Source of the DNA: Bacteriovoracaceae bacterium
GTDB taxonomy: Bacteria > Bdellovibrionota > Bacteriovoracia > Bacteriovoracales > Bacteriovoracaceae
Assembly (NCBI GenBank): GCA_019752535.1
Contig: JAIEMA010000019.1
Coordinates: 62,001-126,000 of the forward strand
Length of the DNA stretch: 64,000 bases
Direction: 5' to 3'
The position numbers and the translations under genes were made by a program. Within the stretch, counting starts at the first letter, position 1. Every line of letters begins with the position of its first letter. The notes under the pieces are model-generated. The model was not told the DNA's origin, did no database searches, and worked only from the letters and a program-made list of their open reading frames with translations. Positions 45,287-53,414 of the stretch are shown piece after piece.

Positions 45287-46311
45287 GAGATTCTCCTCAT
45301 TTTGGCGACTGACTCGGCCAGATTCACGACAGGTCCAATTTGATCTGCTAAGCCTTCTTTGACAACTTTCCCCGGCATGCCCCAAACCACAGAACTGGCT
45401 TCATCTTGAGCCCACACATGGCCTCCAGTACTCTTTAAAATAGAGCAGCCTCGATAACCATCTTCACCCATTCCAGTGAGGATAATGGCCAGCAGTTGGC
45501 TGGAATAATGCTCTTTTAAACTTTTAAGCATCGTATCTACAGATGGGCGACAAAAATTTTCTGGCTCTGTCTGGGAGAGATGAATCACAAGATCTTTACC
45601 TGATTTTTTCAAAACAAGATGATAGTCACCAGCAGCGACATAAACTCTGCCATTTTCAACGACCTCACCTTCAACTGCTTCGCTGACATTATGAGATGTA
45701 GATCTCTTCAAAGTATCTGCCAATTGTTTGGTAAAGCCAGGTGGCATGTGTTGAGTCACAAAGATTGGCATATCATTTTGCACAGGAAGTTTGGTAAAGA
45801 AATCAATTAAAGCCTTTGGCCCTCCAGTACTACTTCCTATGGCAAGAGCTTTCATTTCAAACTTCTTTGTTTCAACTTTTTGAGGCTGATCCGCCATTGA
45901 GAGCTTTTCAGTTCTCTTATTTGGTAAGCCCGTAATCTTCTCAAGAACAGTATCTTGAAAAGTCATCATCCCTCTATGCCCATCATCGCCTTTTGGCTTT
46001 AGGCAAAAATCTGCCGCTCCCGCGCTTAATACACTGACAGATTTTTCGGCTAAGGAGGGAGAGGTCAGAACAATAATTGAAAGTTTAGGGTTTACGGCTA
46101 AATACTGTGGAATAGCTTGGTGCCCATTCATCTTTGGCATCTCTAAGTCCAAGAGAACTATATCCGCTCCTGATTCTTTTAATATCTTAAGACCTTCCTC
46201 GCCATCACTCGCAAGTCCAATGAGAACAATTCCTGGAACGTCTTTTGAAAGACGTTTCCAGAAATTGCGATAAACTAATGAGTCATCTACAACGAGTATC
46301 TTTTTGTTCAT
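45283..46311 (-). CDS. cheB: CheB chemotaxis methylesterase/response regulator
   Basis: 342 residues. Receiver domain: ILVVDDSLVYRNF (acidic pair) and ADIVLLDLEMPKMNG with the phospho-acceptor Asp, then the CheB esterase domain: AIGSSTGGPKALIDF (nucleophile Ser), VTQHMPPGFTKQLA (His) and ILTGMGEDGYRG (Asp). It removes methyl groups from chemoreceptors when phosphorylated. It is coupled to the chemoreceptor frame (TAATG) and to CheR (ATGA). No cheA, cheW or cheY is present in this window. Confidence 0.95.
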   Translation of the reverse strand: MNKKILVVDDSLVYRNFWKRLSKDVPGIVLIGLASDGEEGLKILKESGADIVLLDLEMPKMNGHQAIPQYLAVNPKLSIIVLTSPSLAEKSVSVLSAGAADFCLKPKGDDGHRGMMTFQDTVLEKITGLPNKRTEKLSMADQPQKVETKKFEMKALAIGSSTGGPKALIDFFTKLPVQNDMPIFVTQHMPPGFTKQLADTLKRSTSHNVSEAVEGEVVENGRVYVAAGDYHLVLKKSGKDLVIHLSQTEPENFCRPSVDTMLKSLKEHYSSQLLAIILTGMGEDGYRGCSILKSTGGHVWAQDEASSVVWGMPGKVVKEGLADQIGPVVNLAESVAKMRRIS

Positions 46312-47542
46312 TAATGAGACATTTTCTTCTGAGCAGACTCAACCCAACCTAGAGTCTCAAGGAATTTGTTAATCTCGTTTGTCTTATCATTAACTGCTTT
46401 AATGCTGTCTGCTACACCTTTAAGTGAGTGAGCATTTTTAGCACCTTCTGCTGCAGCTTGTGAGACGTGACCAATACTTTGATTCACTTCTTGAGAGCCT
46501 TTTGCTGCTTCTTGAGCGGCACGTGAAATTTCAAACGTGGCTGCATTTTGCTCTTCAGCCGCAGAAGCGACACTCACGTTTACTTCTTTGAGGTTTTCAA
46601 TCAAGTCAGTGATTCCTTGAACCGCATTGACCGCTGCATTGGTTTCAGTTTGAACAGAATTAATTTTTTATTAATCTCCTCAGTCGCTTTAGCAGTCTGT
46701 CTTGCAAGTTCTTTAACTTCACTTGCAACCACAGCAAAACCTTTACCGGCATCACCCGCTCTTGCGGCTTCAATTGTGGCGTTCAGAGCAAGAAGATTGG
46801 TTTGCTGAGCAATTGAGGCAATAACCTTTACAACATGACCAATCTCTTCAGACGCTTTAACAAGTGATGCGATGTTGTTATTTGTCATCAAAGCCTGAGA
46901 TGAGGCATCTTGGGCCATCTTTGAGCCTTCATTAATTCTCAAAGTGATCTCTTTAATGGATTTCGTCATCTCTTCCGCTGCTGCGGCCACACTTTCAACT
47001 GAACGTGAGGCTTGCTCCGAAGCACTGGCTACAGCTTGAGCTTGGCGAGAAGTTTCCTCTGAGCTAGCGGCCATGGAAGAAGAAATCTCAAAGAGCTGTT
47101 TAGTTGATTGTCCAAGAGTCGTAGAGACTGCATTAATATCAGCACCAATTTTTACGTTCGTAGTAATCACTGACCAAGTCGCCATAGCGCCCACATAAAC
47201 TCCACCATCATAGATAGCAGTGACATGAAGATCGAGATTTTCTGTCGCTAGTTTAATAGTCGTTCTATATGGAAGATTTGTTGGATCGGCCAAAAGTTGT
47301 CTTTGGTGAGCTGGATTTTTGTGGAAGATATCAATCTTCTTTCCGATCATTTGCTCAACACGCACTGGGAGAAGATGCTCAAGAGTTTTAAGAGTCTCTC
47401 TTGATTTATTATTTAAATAAATCAATGTTAAATCGCGATCAATCGCCATCGCATTCAAAGGAAGAGCTTCCATCATCGCTTGGTATCTGAAAGTGGCATC
47501 GTAAATTGGAGATTTTACTTCTTGTACTGTTTCTAGTGACAT
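46311..47542 (-). pseudogene. PAS-domain soluble chemoreceptor (MCP) with a frameshift
   Basis: Two frames overlap at 46601-46604. The first (47542-46601, start with AAGGA 7 nt upstream) encodes an N-terminal PAS-like domain (about 15-125; [20 protein letters not shown]) and most of the receptor signalling domain including the hairpin tip ([20 protein letters not shown]). It breaks after ATEEINKK. The second (to 46311) continues with IENLKEVNVSVASAAEEQNA and the end of the domain. One extra A in the A6 run (T6 at 46664-46669 on the plus strand) restores [19 protein letters not shown] and joins them. No transmembrane segment is present. It could be a sequencing error, a true mutation or slippage; see findings. 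Confidence 0.8.
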
Positions 47543-47571
47543 GTCTCATTCCTTGAGTTTGGTTAGTGATT

Positions 47572-47600
47572 TATCCTTGGAGATCTTTTCTCCAAGGATA
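47572..47600 (-). repeat. Perfect 12-bp inverted repeat in the chemoreceptor leader
   Basis: TATCCTTGGAGA pairs with TCTCCAAGGATA across a 5-nt loop. It is 30-58 nt upstream of the chemoreceptor start and includes an AAGGA that could sequester or mimic a ribosome-binding site. No T-run follows on either strand. Confidence 0.65.
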
Positions 47601-47671
47601 GAATGCGATTATCTTAATTTGTTTGATATGACTGAAATGCTTCCTAAAAATGATTCTTTATCATCCCTAAA

Positions 47672-47685
47672 TTGATTTTTATCAA
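47672..47685. promoter_or_regulatory. Perfect FNR-type box upstream of the chemotaxis operon
   Basis: TTGATTTTTATCAA matches the FNR/CRP-FNR consensus TTGAT-N4-ATCAA exactly. It spans the end of the FNR-type gene (stop at 47682-47684) and lies 130-143 nt before the chemoreceptor start. Confidence 0.6.
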
Positions 47686-48380
47686 GCTGTCATTGCGACT
47701 CTAGGGCTTAGCTTTTCTGGTTTTGCGATAAGCATTTTTCGCCCTGATTGCTCAAGAATTCCTTCATCCTTAAATTCAGAAAGCATTCGAATCAAGGTTT
47801 CAGTTGCCACTCCTACCATTGAAGAGAGCTCATCTCTTGAAAGCTGAGTGGTGATTTCGATCACTCCCCCTCGCTTTACACCGTGGTATTCAGTTAATTC
47901 ATGAAGCAACATTCTTACGCGCTCTCGGACATTTTTTCCGATTAAGCTTGAAAGTCGGACCTGGGTTTGTTGGGCTTGCTCTAAAGAGTAGTTAAACATT
48001 CTGAACGCAAGTTCTGGCTCTTTGCTCATTAACTCTCTCATTGCTTCTCGAGGAAAGAAGCAAGTGGTCGCGTTTTCAATCGCCACGACAGTAAAGGGCG
48101 AATCCTCAGTAAGAGAAGCAATGAATTCTCCTGGGCGACTAAGACCAATGACTGTCTCATTTCCAAGATTTCCAACTAATGTATATTTTAATTTTCCGCT
48201 CATTGAACAAAAGAACCCAGGTGAAGGAAATCCCTGAGTAATAATCGAGTGCCCTTTTTTAAAAGTTCGCACCGTCTTGATCTCTTTGAGTTGGTTCAAA
48301 ACATTCTCATTGAGTCCTTTAAACACGGAATGAGAAAAAGTGGGGCAGTCTTGGCAGCTACATTTTTGGCAATTATTCAT
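47682..48380 (-). CDS. FNR/CRP family transcription regulator with N-terminal Cys cluster
   Basis: 232 residues from ATG 48380 (AAGGA 6 nt upstream; an earlier TTG is less likely). The first residues hold Cys4, Cys7, Cys9 and Cys12 (CxxCxCxxC), plus Cys58 and another in ATTCFFPRE, so an Fe-S or other redox sensor is possible. The cyclic-nucleotide-fold follows (GHSIITQGFPSPGFFCSMSG, LSRPGEFIASL), then a winged helix: LSRDELSSMVGVATETLIRM, with E..R of the FNR recognition helix kept (Ile in place of the usual Ser). It should bind TTGAT-N4-ATCAA sites; perfect ones flank it, so it likely controls itself and the chemotaxis operon in response to oxygen or NO. Confidence 0.85.
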   Translation of the reverse strand: MNNCQKCSCQDCPTFSHSVFKGLNENVLNQLKEIKTVRTFKKGHSIITQGFPSPGFFCSMSGKLKYTLVGNLGNETVIGLSRPGEFIASLTEDSPFTVVAIENATTCFFPREAMRELMSKEPELAFRMFNYSLEQAQQTQVRLSSLIGKNVRERVRMLLHELTEYHGVKRGGVIEITTQLSRDELSSMVGVATETLIRMLSEFKDEGILEQSGRKMLIAKPEKLSPRVAMTA

Positions 48381-48428
48381 GAACAATCCTTGTTCGGTTA
48401 AAAATCTAGAATCGATTTTTACTCAACC

Positions 48429-48442
48429 CGGATAAATATCAA
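48429..48442. promoter_or_regulatory. Imperfect FNR-type box near the FNR gene start
   Basis: CGGATAAATATCAA keeps 12 of 14 consensus positions counting the free spacer; on the minus strand it reads TTGATATTTATCCG with the same ATTT spacer as the next box. It lies 49-62 nt upstream of the regulator start. Confidence 0.4.
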
Positions 48443-48503
48443 CAAATGAGCTGCCATATGAGGCCAATCTTATGGTGTGTGCTGTAAATGAGGCCTTTTG
48501 AGC

Positions 48504-48517
48504 TTGATATTTATCAA
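48504..48517. promoter_or_regulatory. Perfect FNR-type box in the divergent intergenic region
   Basis: TTGATATTTATCAA is an exact TTGAT-N4-ATCAA palindrome, 124-137 nt before the FNR-type regulator start and 106-119 nt before the small secreted protein gene at 48623. It could serve either. Confidence 0.6.
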
Positions 48518-48622
48518 TATAATTAATGAGCACTTTAATAATTAAGAGGCATTTAAAAACTAATTCATGGCAATATAACCAATTGAAATTATTTACAGCA
48601 CAGAGTCATGGTATAATAGGAC

Positions 48623-48859
48623 ATGCTTATTTTTATACTTCTCTCCTCTATGGCCATAGCTCAGGACTGCTCCAGCCCCTCTCAAGACTGTGAGGAAAAG
48701 AGCTCTCGAGAGAGAGATTTAGAGAAGCAAATTGAATACCGCCAAATGGAAGTCAATGACGCTAAGAATTTTGAGAATCCCACCAAAGTCATGATTAAAG
48801 AGATGCGTCTTAATGAAGAAAAAAAAGAATTGGAATCTATGAGCGATAATGAGAATTAG
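48623..48859 (+). CDS. Small secreted charged protein
   Basis: 78 residues. A short Sec signal (MLIFILLSSMAIAQ) is followed by SSPSQDCEEKSSRERDLEKQ and a helix-rich, very charged remainder (KVMIKEMRLNEEKKELESM) with coiled-coil character; two Cys near the mature N-terminus. I do not recognise the family. It precedes the MFS gene by 7 nt and may be co-transcribed. It lies downstream of a perfect FNR box. Confidence 0.6.
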   Translation: MLIFILLSSMAIAQDCSSPSQDCEEKSSRERDLEKQIEYRQMEVNDAKNFENPTKVMIKEMRLNEEKKELESMSDNEN

Positions 48860-48866
48860 TCTGTAG

Positions 48867-50045
48867 ATGTCTTCATTAACCAAAATAATTTTTCAGCCTC
48901 GTTTACTCATGCTTGGAGGTATCAGTTTTTTTACTGATGTCTCAAGTGAGATGCTCTATCCGATTCTCCCCTTCTATTTGATATCGGTAGGCTTTAGTGC
49001 CCAATCGATTGGACTACTCGAAGGCATTGCAGAAGTTGTTGTGAGCCTCTCTAAGGGCTTCTTTGGCTCAATGTCAGATCGCTTAGGGAAGAGACTGCCT
49101 TTTATTCGTACAGGCTATGCAATCTCTAACCTCACCCGTCCCCTCATCGGTCTCTCGTCTCATCCTCTCTGGATATTTCTTCAAAGACTCGGAGATCGCT
49201 TCGGTAAGGGACTTCGAACAGGAGCTCGCGATGCCATGCTTGCTGAGAGTGTTCCTTCTGAAAATAGAGGCATTGCCTTCGGCTTTCATCGCACTTTAGA
49301 CACGCTGGGTGCCGTAGCTGGACCTCTGGTGGCGACCTTCTGGCTCACGCGCCACCCAGGGGATTATAGATCACTGTTCTTTATCGCTTTTATTCCAGGT
49401 GCCATCACGATGGTGATAGCTGCTTTCTTAAAAGAGACACCAAAAGTTCCCTCACAAAATCCCTCGATCAGCCTGGTTGATAAAATTCTCTATTGGAAGA
49501 GATCATCGGCAAGTTTTAAACGGGCCAGTATACTTCTCTTATTTTTTGCCTTTCTCTCTTCATCTCATATGTTTTTCATTCTCATGCTTAAAAGCCATGG
49601 CATTGCTGAATCAGAAATCGTGACCACCTACATGCTGTATAATGTAGTATATGCTGGACTTGCTATTATTATGGGAAAGCTAGCAGATGACTGGGGATCA
49701 AGACCAATCGTCAGTTTAGGAATTGCATGCTTAACCTTTACCTTTGCAGGCTTCTCCATTGCCAAAGACCAAGATTTCTTACGTTATCTTTTTATTTTTT
49801 TGGGTTTCACAAGTGCTTGCGTCGAAGGCAATACCAAAGCATGGCTCAGTCAGCTGGTTGATAAGGCTGATCTGGCTTCCGCTCTTGGGGGATTTGCGGC
49901 CCTTTCAGGTCTGGCCATCCTTTTAGGTAACGTTGTGATGGGAATTCTATGGGAAACGATAGGCCATGATTATGCCTTTCGCCTCTTTGCCCTTTTGGGC
50001 GCATCACTCTTTATTGCACTATTTATTTTTAGAAAAAAGATCTAA
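48867..50045 (+). CDS. Major facilitator superfamily transporter
   Basis: 392 residues, twelve predicted helices. GFFGSMSDRLGKRLPFIRTG is the MFS loop 2-3 motif (GxxxDRxGRR), and a related LADDWGSRPIVSLG repeats in the second half. RFGKGLRTGARDAMLAESVP resembles a loop found in an uncharacterised group of MFS proteins. The substrate is unknown. No strong ribosome-binding site is visible before the ATG. The stop shares CTAA with the convergent flavin reductase gene. Confidence 0.85.
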   Translation: MSSLTKIIFQPRLLMLGGISFFTDVSSEMLYPILPFYLISVGFSAQSIGLLEGIAEVVVSLSKGFFGSMSDRLGKRLPFIRTGYAISNLTRPLIGLSSHPLWIFLQRLGDRFGKGLRTGARDAMLAESVPSENRGIAFGFHRTLDTLGAVAGPLVATFWLTRHPGDYRSLFFIAFIPGAITMVIAAFLKETPKVPSQNPSISLVDKILYWKRSSASFKRASILLLFFAFLSSSHMFFILMLKSHGIAESEIVTTYMLYNVVYAGLAIIMGKLADDWGSRPIVSLGIACLTFTFAGFSIAKDQDFLRYLFIFLGFTSACVEGNTKAWLSQLVDKADLASALGGFAALSGLAILLGNVVMGILWETIGHDYAFRLFALLGASLFIALFIFRKKI

Positions 50046-50536
50046 GCCAAAAGCTGCTGGCAAACATCAGCTAAAGTATTTGGATCAAGTGGCTTATGAT
50101 TGCTGATATTAATTTGTCGTCCGACAACAGTCATCCCCATATAAGAGAGCTGCAATCTCATCATCACTAAAGCTTGAAGGCCATCTCCGCCAGAGTGTGT
50201 GGCGATCGCGGCGCGCTTTCCATTGAAGTGAATGCGCCAATCCTTTGAGGAAGTTGAGCACCAGGCGATGAAATTACTGAGAACAGGCGTGTTAGCCCCA
50301 TTATATTCAGGTGAAACAAATACGTATTTTTCAGCATTCAGGGCTTCTTTAAACGGTTCAATCACCTTTGCCCCTTCTAGCTTTCCGTACTGTGCGGGTG
50401 AAAAGAGAGGCAAGTCAGCCGCTACTAAATCAATCAAGGTCGCTTGATGACCGAGAGATTTTAAGTGCTCCTCGAACTGCTTAGCCAGAACAAGATTTTT
50501 ACCATTACTACCAGCAATAATTGTGATTTTTTTCAT
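50042..50536 (-). CDS. NADPH-dependent FMN reductase-like flavoprotein
   Basis: 164 residues, flavodoxin-like. ITIIAGSNGKNLVLAKQFEE binds the FMN phosphate, and VFVSPEYNGANTPVLSNFIA is the PEYNG signature of the NADPH-dependent FMN reductase (SsuE/ArsH/quinone reductase) family. It probably uses NAD(P)H to reduce flavin or quinones in the cytoplasm. Monocistronic. Confidence 0.9.
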   Translation of the reverse strand: MKKITIIAGSNGKNLVLAKQFEEHLKSLGHQATLIDLVAADLPLFSPAQYGKLEGAKVIEPFKEALNAEKYVFVSPEYNGANTPVLSNFIAWCSTSSKDWRIHFNGKRAAIATHSGGDGLQALVMMRLQLSYMGMTVVGRQINISNHKPLDPNTLADVCQQLLA

Positions 50537-50590
50537 ATCCTAACTTTAGTGATTTAGTTGCTATTTGTCTTGCGTGAAATGAGAGTCCAA

Positions 50591-51202
50591 TTAAATTCCA
50601 TCAATCAATTTTAGACCTCTTATGTACTTAGAGTAGCGATTAACAGGCCATGGAAATTTCTCCAGGAAGCCTTGCCCCTCACGGGCTTTATCTAAATCGT
50701 ATTTAATTTCGGCCACAGCCACAAATTCTGGATCCCTTAACCAATGACCACAAGTTGGAGATTTAAATTCAATCTGAGAATCAATCGTGAGGCGAATAGA
50801 GTGACAAGAAGAGACATAATATTGCCTCTCATATCTGTTCATGAGTACTGGATAAAGTAATTTTTCGTAACATAAAATCGAGGAATGAGTCTCAGCGGCA
50901 GAAATAGCGTTTGTTGGATCATGATAAAACTTATGTCCTAAATCCCCATCCTTTCTTTTTTCTTCTAATGTTCTCCAAGAGGAATCATCATAAGCGCGCA
51001 ATCGCCACTTATTTCTTTTTTGAAAGCCGTTCACATGAGAAAAATAAGATAACAAGTCAGGCGTATCGAAATATAAATTTTTGACGATTCTTTTTGGATA
51101 AGCCGTCACAAGTCCAGCTGGATGAGTCTGGACAATCGACTCAAGAGCTAAGAGGTCTTCAAATTTCAGCGGGATTTTTTTCTCGAATCGCCACTCGCTC
51201 AT
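50591..51202 (-). CDS. VTC-type polyphosphate polymerase-domain protein
   Basis: 203 residues from ATG 51202, which forms an ATGA overlap with the upstream stop and has GAGGGA 8 nt before it; an ATG three codons earlier is the alternative. EWRFEKKIPL, VKNLYFDTPDLLSYFSHVNG, KWRLRAYDD, TLEEKRKDGD and VAEIKYD form the tunnel-lining pattern of the VTC domain (triphosphate-tunnel fold). In yeast VTC makes polyphosphate from ATP; bacterial homologues next to DUF4956 proteins are uncharacterised. It is the last gene of the eight-gene operon. Confidence 0.75.
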   Translation of the reverse strand: MSEWRFEKKIPLKFEDLLALESIVQTHPAGLVTAYPKRIVKNLYFDTPDLLSYFSHVNGFQKRNKWRLRAYDDSSWRTLEEKRKDGDLGHKFYHDPTNAISAAETHSSILCYEKLLYPVLMNRYERQYYVSSCHSIRLTIDSQIEFKSPTCGHWLRDPEFVAVAEIKYDLDKAREGQGFLEKFPWPVNRYSKYIRGLKLIDGI

Positions 51203-51846
51203 ATTGGCCATCCCTCAGGCCAGAGACAAAACTTAATCCATTGATTGTTTTTTGTATCCCAGCCAAACCAAACATTTTCTACTTTTTCTAAGAGATTCTT
51301 TTTTTGTTCAAAGATATTCACAAGTGAAGAAATCTTTTTTGAGCGTTTTGACATCTCACCGTTTTTAACTAAAGGAGAGATGCCTTGAGATAATCCCTGT
51401 AAAAATGGATTCGCAATCAGGGAGTAAGCCCCGATCGATTTTCCATTTAAATACAGTTCTCCCTGCTTAAGAATGGCAAGGTTCGCAGATTTTGAAATCT
51501 CTTGAAACTCTGGTAAGTCATTTCTTACAAGGACGAGGTCATGAAATTCTACATCGACTTCTTCGCCAACTTGTATTTCAAACGCAGCAAATGGTTTTTG
51601 ACTTAAACTCGGAATGACACTTAACTCAACATTTTGTTTAAATTGACCAAAAGAGAGCAATCCCAGGATTGTTTCCCCCTCCCAATCCCTATTTTCATGG
51701 ATTTTTGCCTGATCATAAACCAATCGTCTTACTGATTTAAAATCTATCGAAAGGCTAAATTCTTGATGAGGCGCCTGATGCTCTTGAAAGTAAGCTCCTG
51801 CACCCACAATTAAGCCACAAAAAATAAAGGCGATTAAAAACTTCAT
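51199..51846 (-). CDS. Exported protein of unknown function
   Basis: 215 residues. A signal or anchor helix (FLIAFIFCGLIVGAGAYF) precedes a beta-rich, low-Cys periplasmic part (EFSLSIDFKSVRRLVYDQAK; VGEEVDVEFHDLVLVRND; GELYLNGKSIGAYSLIANPF). YLNGKSIGAYSLIAN resembles the loop that precedes kinase domains in CotH-type spore-coat kinases, but the rest is missing; this is a weak impression. Start and stop overlap the flanking genes by 1-4 nt, so it is translated with DUF4956 and VTC proteins. Confidence 0.65.
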   Translation of the reverse strand: MKFLIAFIFCGLIVGAGAYFQEHQAPHQEFSLSIDFKSVRRLVYDQAKIHENRDWEGETILGLLSFGQFKQNVELSVIPSLSQKPFAAFEIQVGEEVDVEFHDLVLVRNDLPEFQEISKSANLAILKQGELYLNGKSIGAYSLIANPFLQGLSQGISPLVKNGEMSKRSKKISSLVNIFEQKKNLLEKVENVWFGWDTKNNQWIKFCLWPEGWPI

Positions 51847-52514
51847 TAAGCTAAGTCTTGATACTCAGTAATTAATATTTGAGAAGAGGGAAGTTTTTCT
51901 TTCAATAATTTTCTGACGCTATCAATTTCACTTATTGTTTTTAATTCGACTAGAAAAACGGCTTCTTCTTCACTTGAACGCTTGAGCTTTACTCTTTTGG
52001 CATTTAAAAGAAGAAGCTTTTCAATTTCTTGCAGACTCACATCTTTTATTTTGCTCATGTGAAAATACAGAGAGCCAGGTTTGTCGACTCCACCTTTTTT
52101 AAATTTCAAGATGACATAAACAATCAAAATAGCAATCACCCCAGCGATGGTCACGGGTCTCTGATCGGCCCCTAACCCCAAACCTATGGCGATTGAGAGA
52201 AAGAGAAATGAGAGCTCTTCAGGGTCCTTGATGGCCGTTCTAAAGCGAATGACTGAGAGGGCACCCACAAGACCCAGGGAGAGAGCGAGAGAAGATTTAA
52301 CCACACTAATCACCAGGAGTGTTGTCATTGTGATCAAATAAAAATTTCCAGCGAAGATTGATCGATGGGATTGCCCTCTTCCCCATTTCGCATAAGCGTA
52401 AGCCATCAAACCCGCCAGCAAACCGGCCACCCCTAAATTCATCACAAATTGAACGAGATCAATCTGAGGGGCCTGATTGGCCAAAAAATCTTCAAAGGTA
52501 TTTGTCGAATTCAT
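51846..52514 (-). CDS. DUF4956 membrane protein
   Basis: 222 residues with four helices. GLVGALSVIRFRTAIKDPEE is the conserved DUF4956 core, followed by LSFLFLSIAIGLGLGADQ, and a soluble C-terminal domain (about 150-222) reminiscent of the small MgtC-like or ACT-like domain. DUF4956 proteins commonly sit beside VTC and CotH genes; function is unknown. It lies 12 nt from the UbiA gene upstream. Confidence 0.85.
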   Translation of the reverse strand: MNSTNTFEDFLANQAPQIDLVQFVMNLGVAGLLAGLMAYAYAKWGRGQSHRSIFAGNFYLITMTTLLVISVVKSSLALSLGLVGALSVIRFRTAIKDPEELSFLFLSIAIGLGLGADQRPVTIAGVIAILIVYVILKFKKGGVDKPGSLYFHMSKIKDVSLQEIEKLLLLNAKRVKLKRSSEEEAVFLVELKTISEIDSVRKLLKEKLPSSQILITEYQDLA

Positions 52515-52526
52515 AGTTCTTCCTTT

Positions 52527-53414
52527 TTATCGTAACCATTCGGCGGCTATCCAAAAAAGTCTAGCGCCTAATAATGTAAAAATCACAGATTTAAATTGTG
52601 GTGTCGCATTTTCAAAGGGAGATTTTGACCATCTTAAGCATTGGACCACTCCCCAGCTAAAAATGACAAAAAAGAGAGCGTAAAGAATTTGAGAATATGA
52701 ACTTACACCATGGTTCATCAAATCAGGATACAGCAGCCACCCTACTCCAAGAAGACCCGAGATGAGCATCACGGCGCCTACTCTTAATGCGAGCTGAGCT
52801 CCCAGCAAACTTGAAAAGTTTCTTGCCGTCTCATAGGTGTCTGTTGGTTTTAATTGAAATATTTGAGTGGCGGCGTAACTGCCAGCAGCTGTGAGAGTGA
52901 AAAGCCAGCCAATCATCCATGTGCGCGAAGTCGGCTCTACTCCCGCGATTGAAGCTCCCATAATAATTGCTATCACCCCACAGCCAGAAGCATCGATAAC
53001 GAGATCGACTCCTCCCACTTCTTTCCCTCTCCATTTGATTCCAGGAACTCTTCCCGAATAGGCATAGGAGGTAATCAGGGCCGTAATCGATGACCAAAAA
53101 ACATAAGGTCCAAAAAAGTAGGAGATATGGCAAGCCAAGACCATACATAAAATACCAAAGTGACCTAGCCATTTAGGACGAGGCGGAGGATTGTCTAAAA
53201 AATTCAAGGGTCCCACATCTCTATCGACGTGAGTGTTTAGAGCACAAGTGCCTCCAAACAGAAGAACACTATAAAGAATAAATAGCAGAGGAATTTCATA
53301 CCACCAGTTCTCTTTCGAAGGATTAAGGGCATAGCCCGAAAGCACAAAGACAAAGCTAGGTAAAAAAGTTTTTGGACGCATATGAATGAGATACAACTTC
53401 CATTCACTCATCAT
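52527..53414 (-). CDS. UbiA-family prenyltransferase-like membrane protein
   Basis: 295 residues, eight or nine helices. MRPKTFLPSFVFVLSGYALN is the typical beginning, CALNTHVDRDVGPLNFLDNP (about 60-79) is the first Asp-rich motif, and FQLKPTDTYETARNFSSLLG the degenerate second. UbiA enzymes transfer isoprenyl chains to aromatic or other acceptors in the membrane; the substrate is not evident and the second motif is weaker than usual. It starts inside the stop of the CYTH gene (4-nt overlap). A second UbiA protein is encoded at the head of the operon. Confidence 0.78.
   Translation of the reverse strand: MMSEWKLYLIHMRPKTFLPSFVFVLSGYALNPSKENWWYEIPLLFILYSVLLFGGTCALNTHVDRDVGPLNFLDNPPPRPKWLGHFGILCMVLACHISYFFGPYVFWSSITALITSYAYSGRVPGIKWRGKEVGGVDLVIDASGCGVIAIIMGASIAGVEPTSRTWMIGWLFTLTAAGSYAATQIFQLKPTDTYETARNFSSLLGAQLALRVGAVMLISGLLGVGWLLYPDLMNHGVSSYSQILYALFFVIFSWGVVQCLRWSKSPFENATPQFKSVIFTLLGARLFWIAAEWLR

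Noticed and set aside
47572-47600. Intrinsic terminator of the FNR-type gene
   Set aside because: The hairpin is strong but has no T-run on either strand; listed as an inverted repeat instead.
47651-47663. TGAT-N5-ATCA palindrome near the chemotaxis operon
   Set aside because: Spacer is 5 instead of 4, so it does not fit a normal FNR site.
52831-53172. Minus-strand frame of 113 codons
   Set aside because: Alternative-frame shadow inside the UbiA-like gene; composition (many Cys, Ser and Trp) is atypical.
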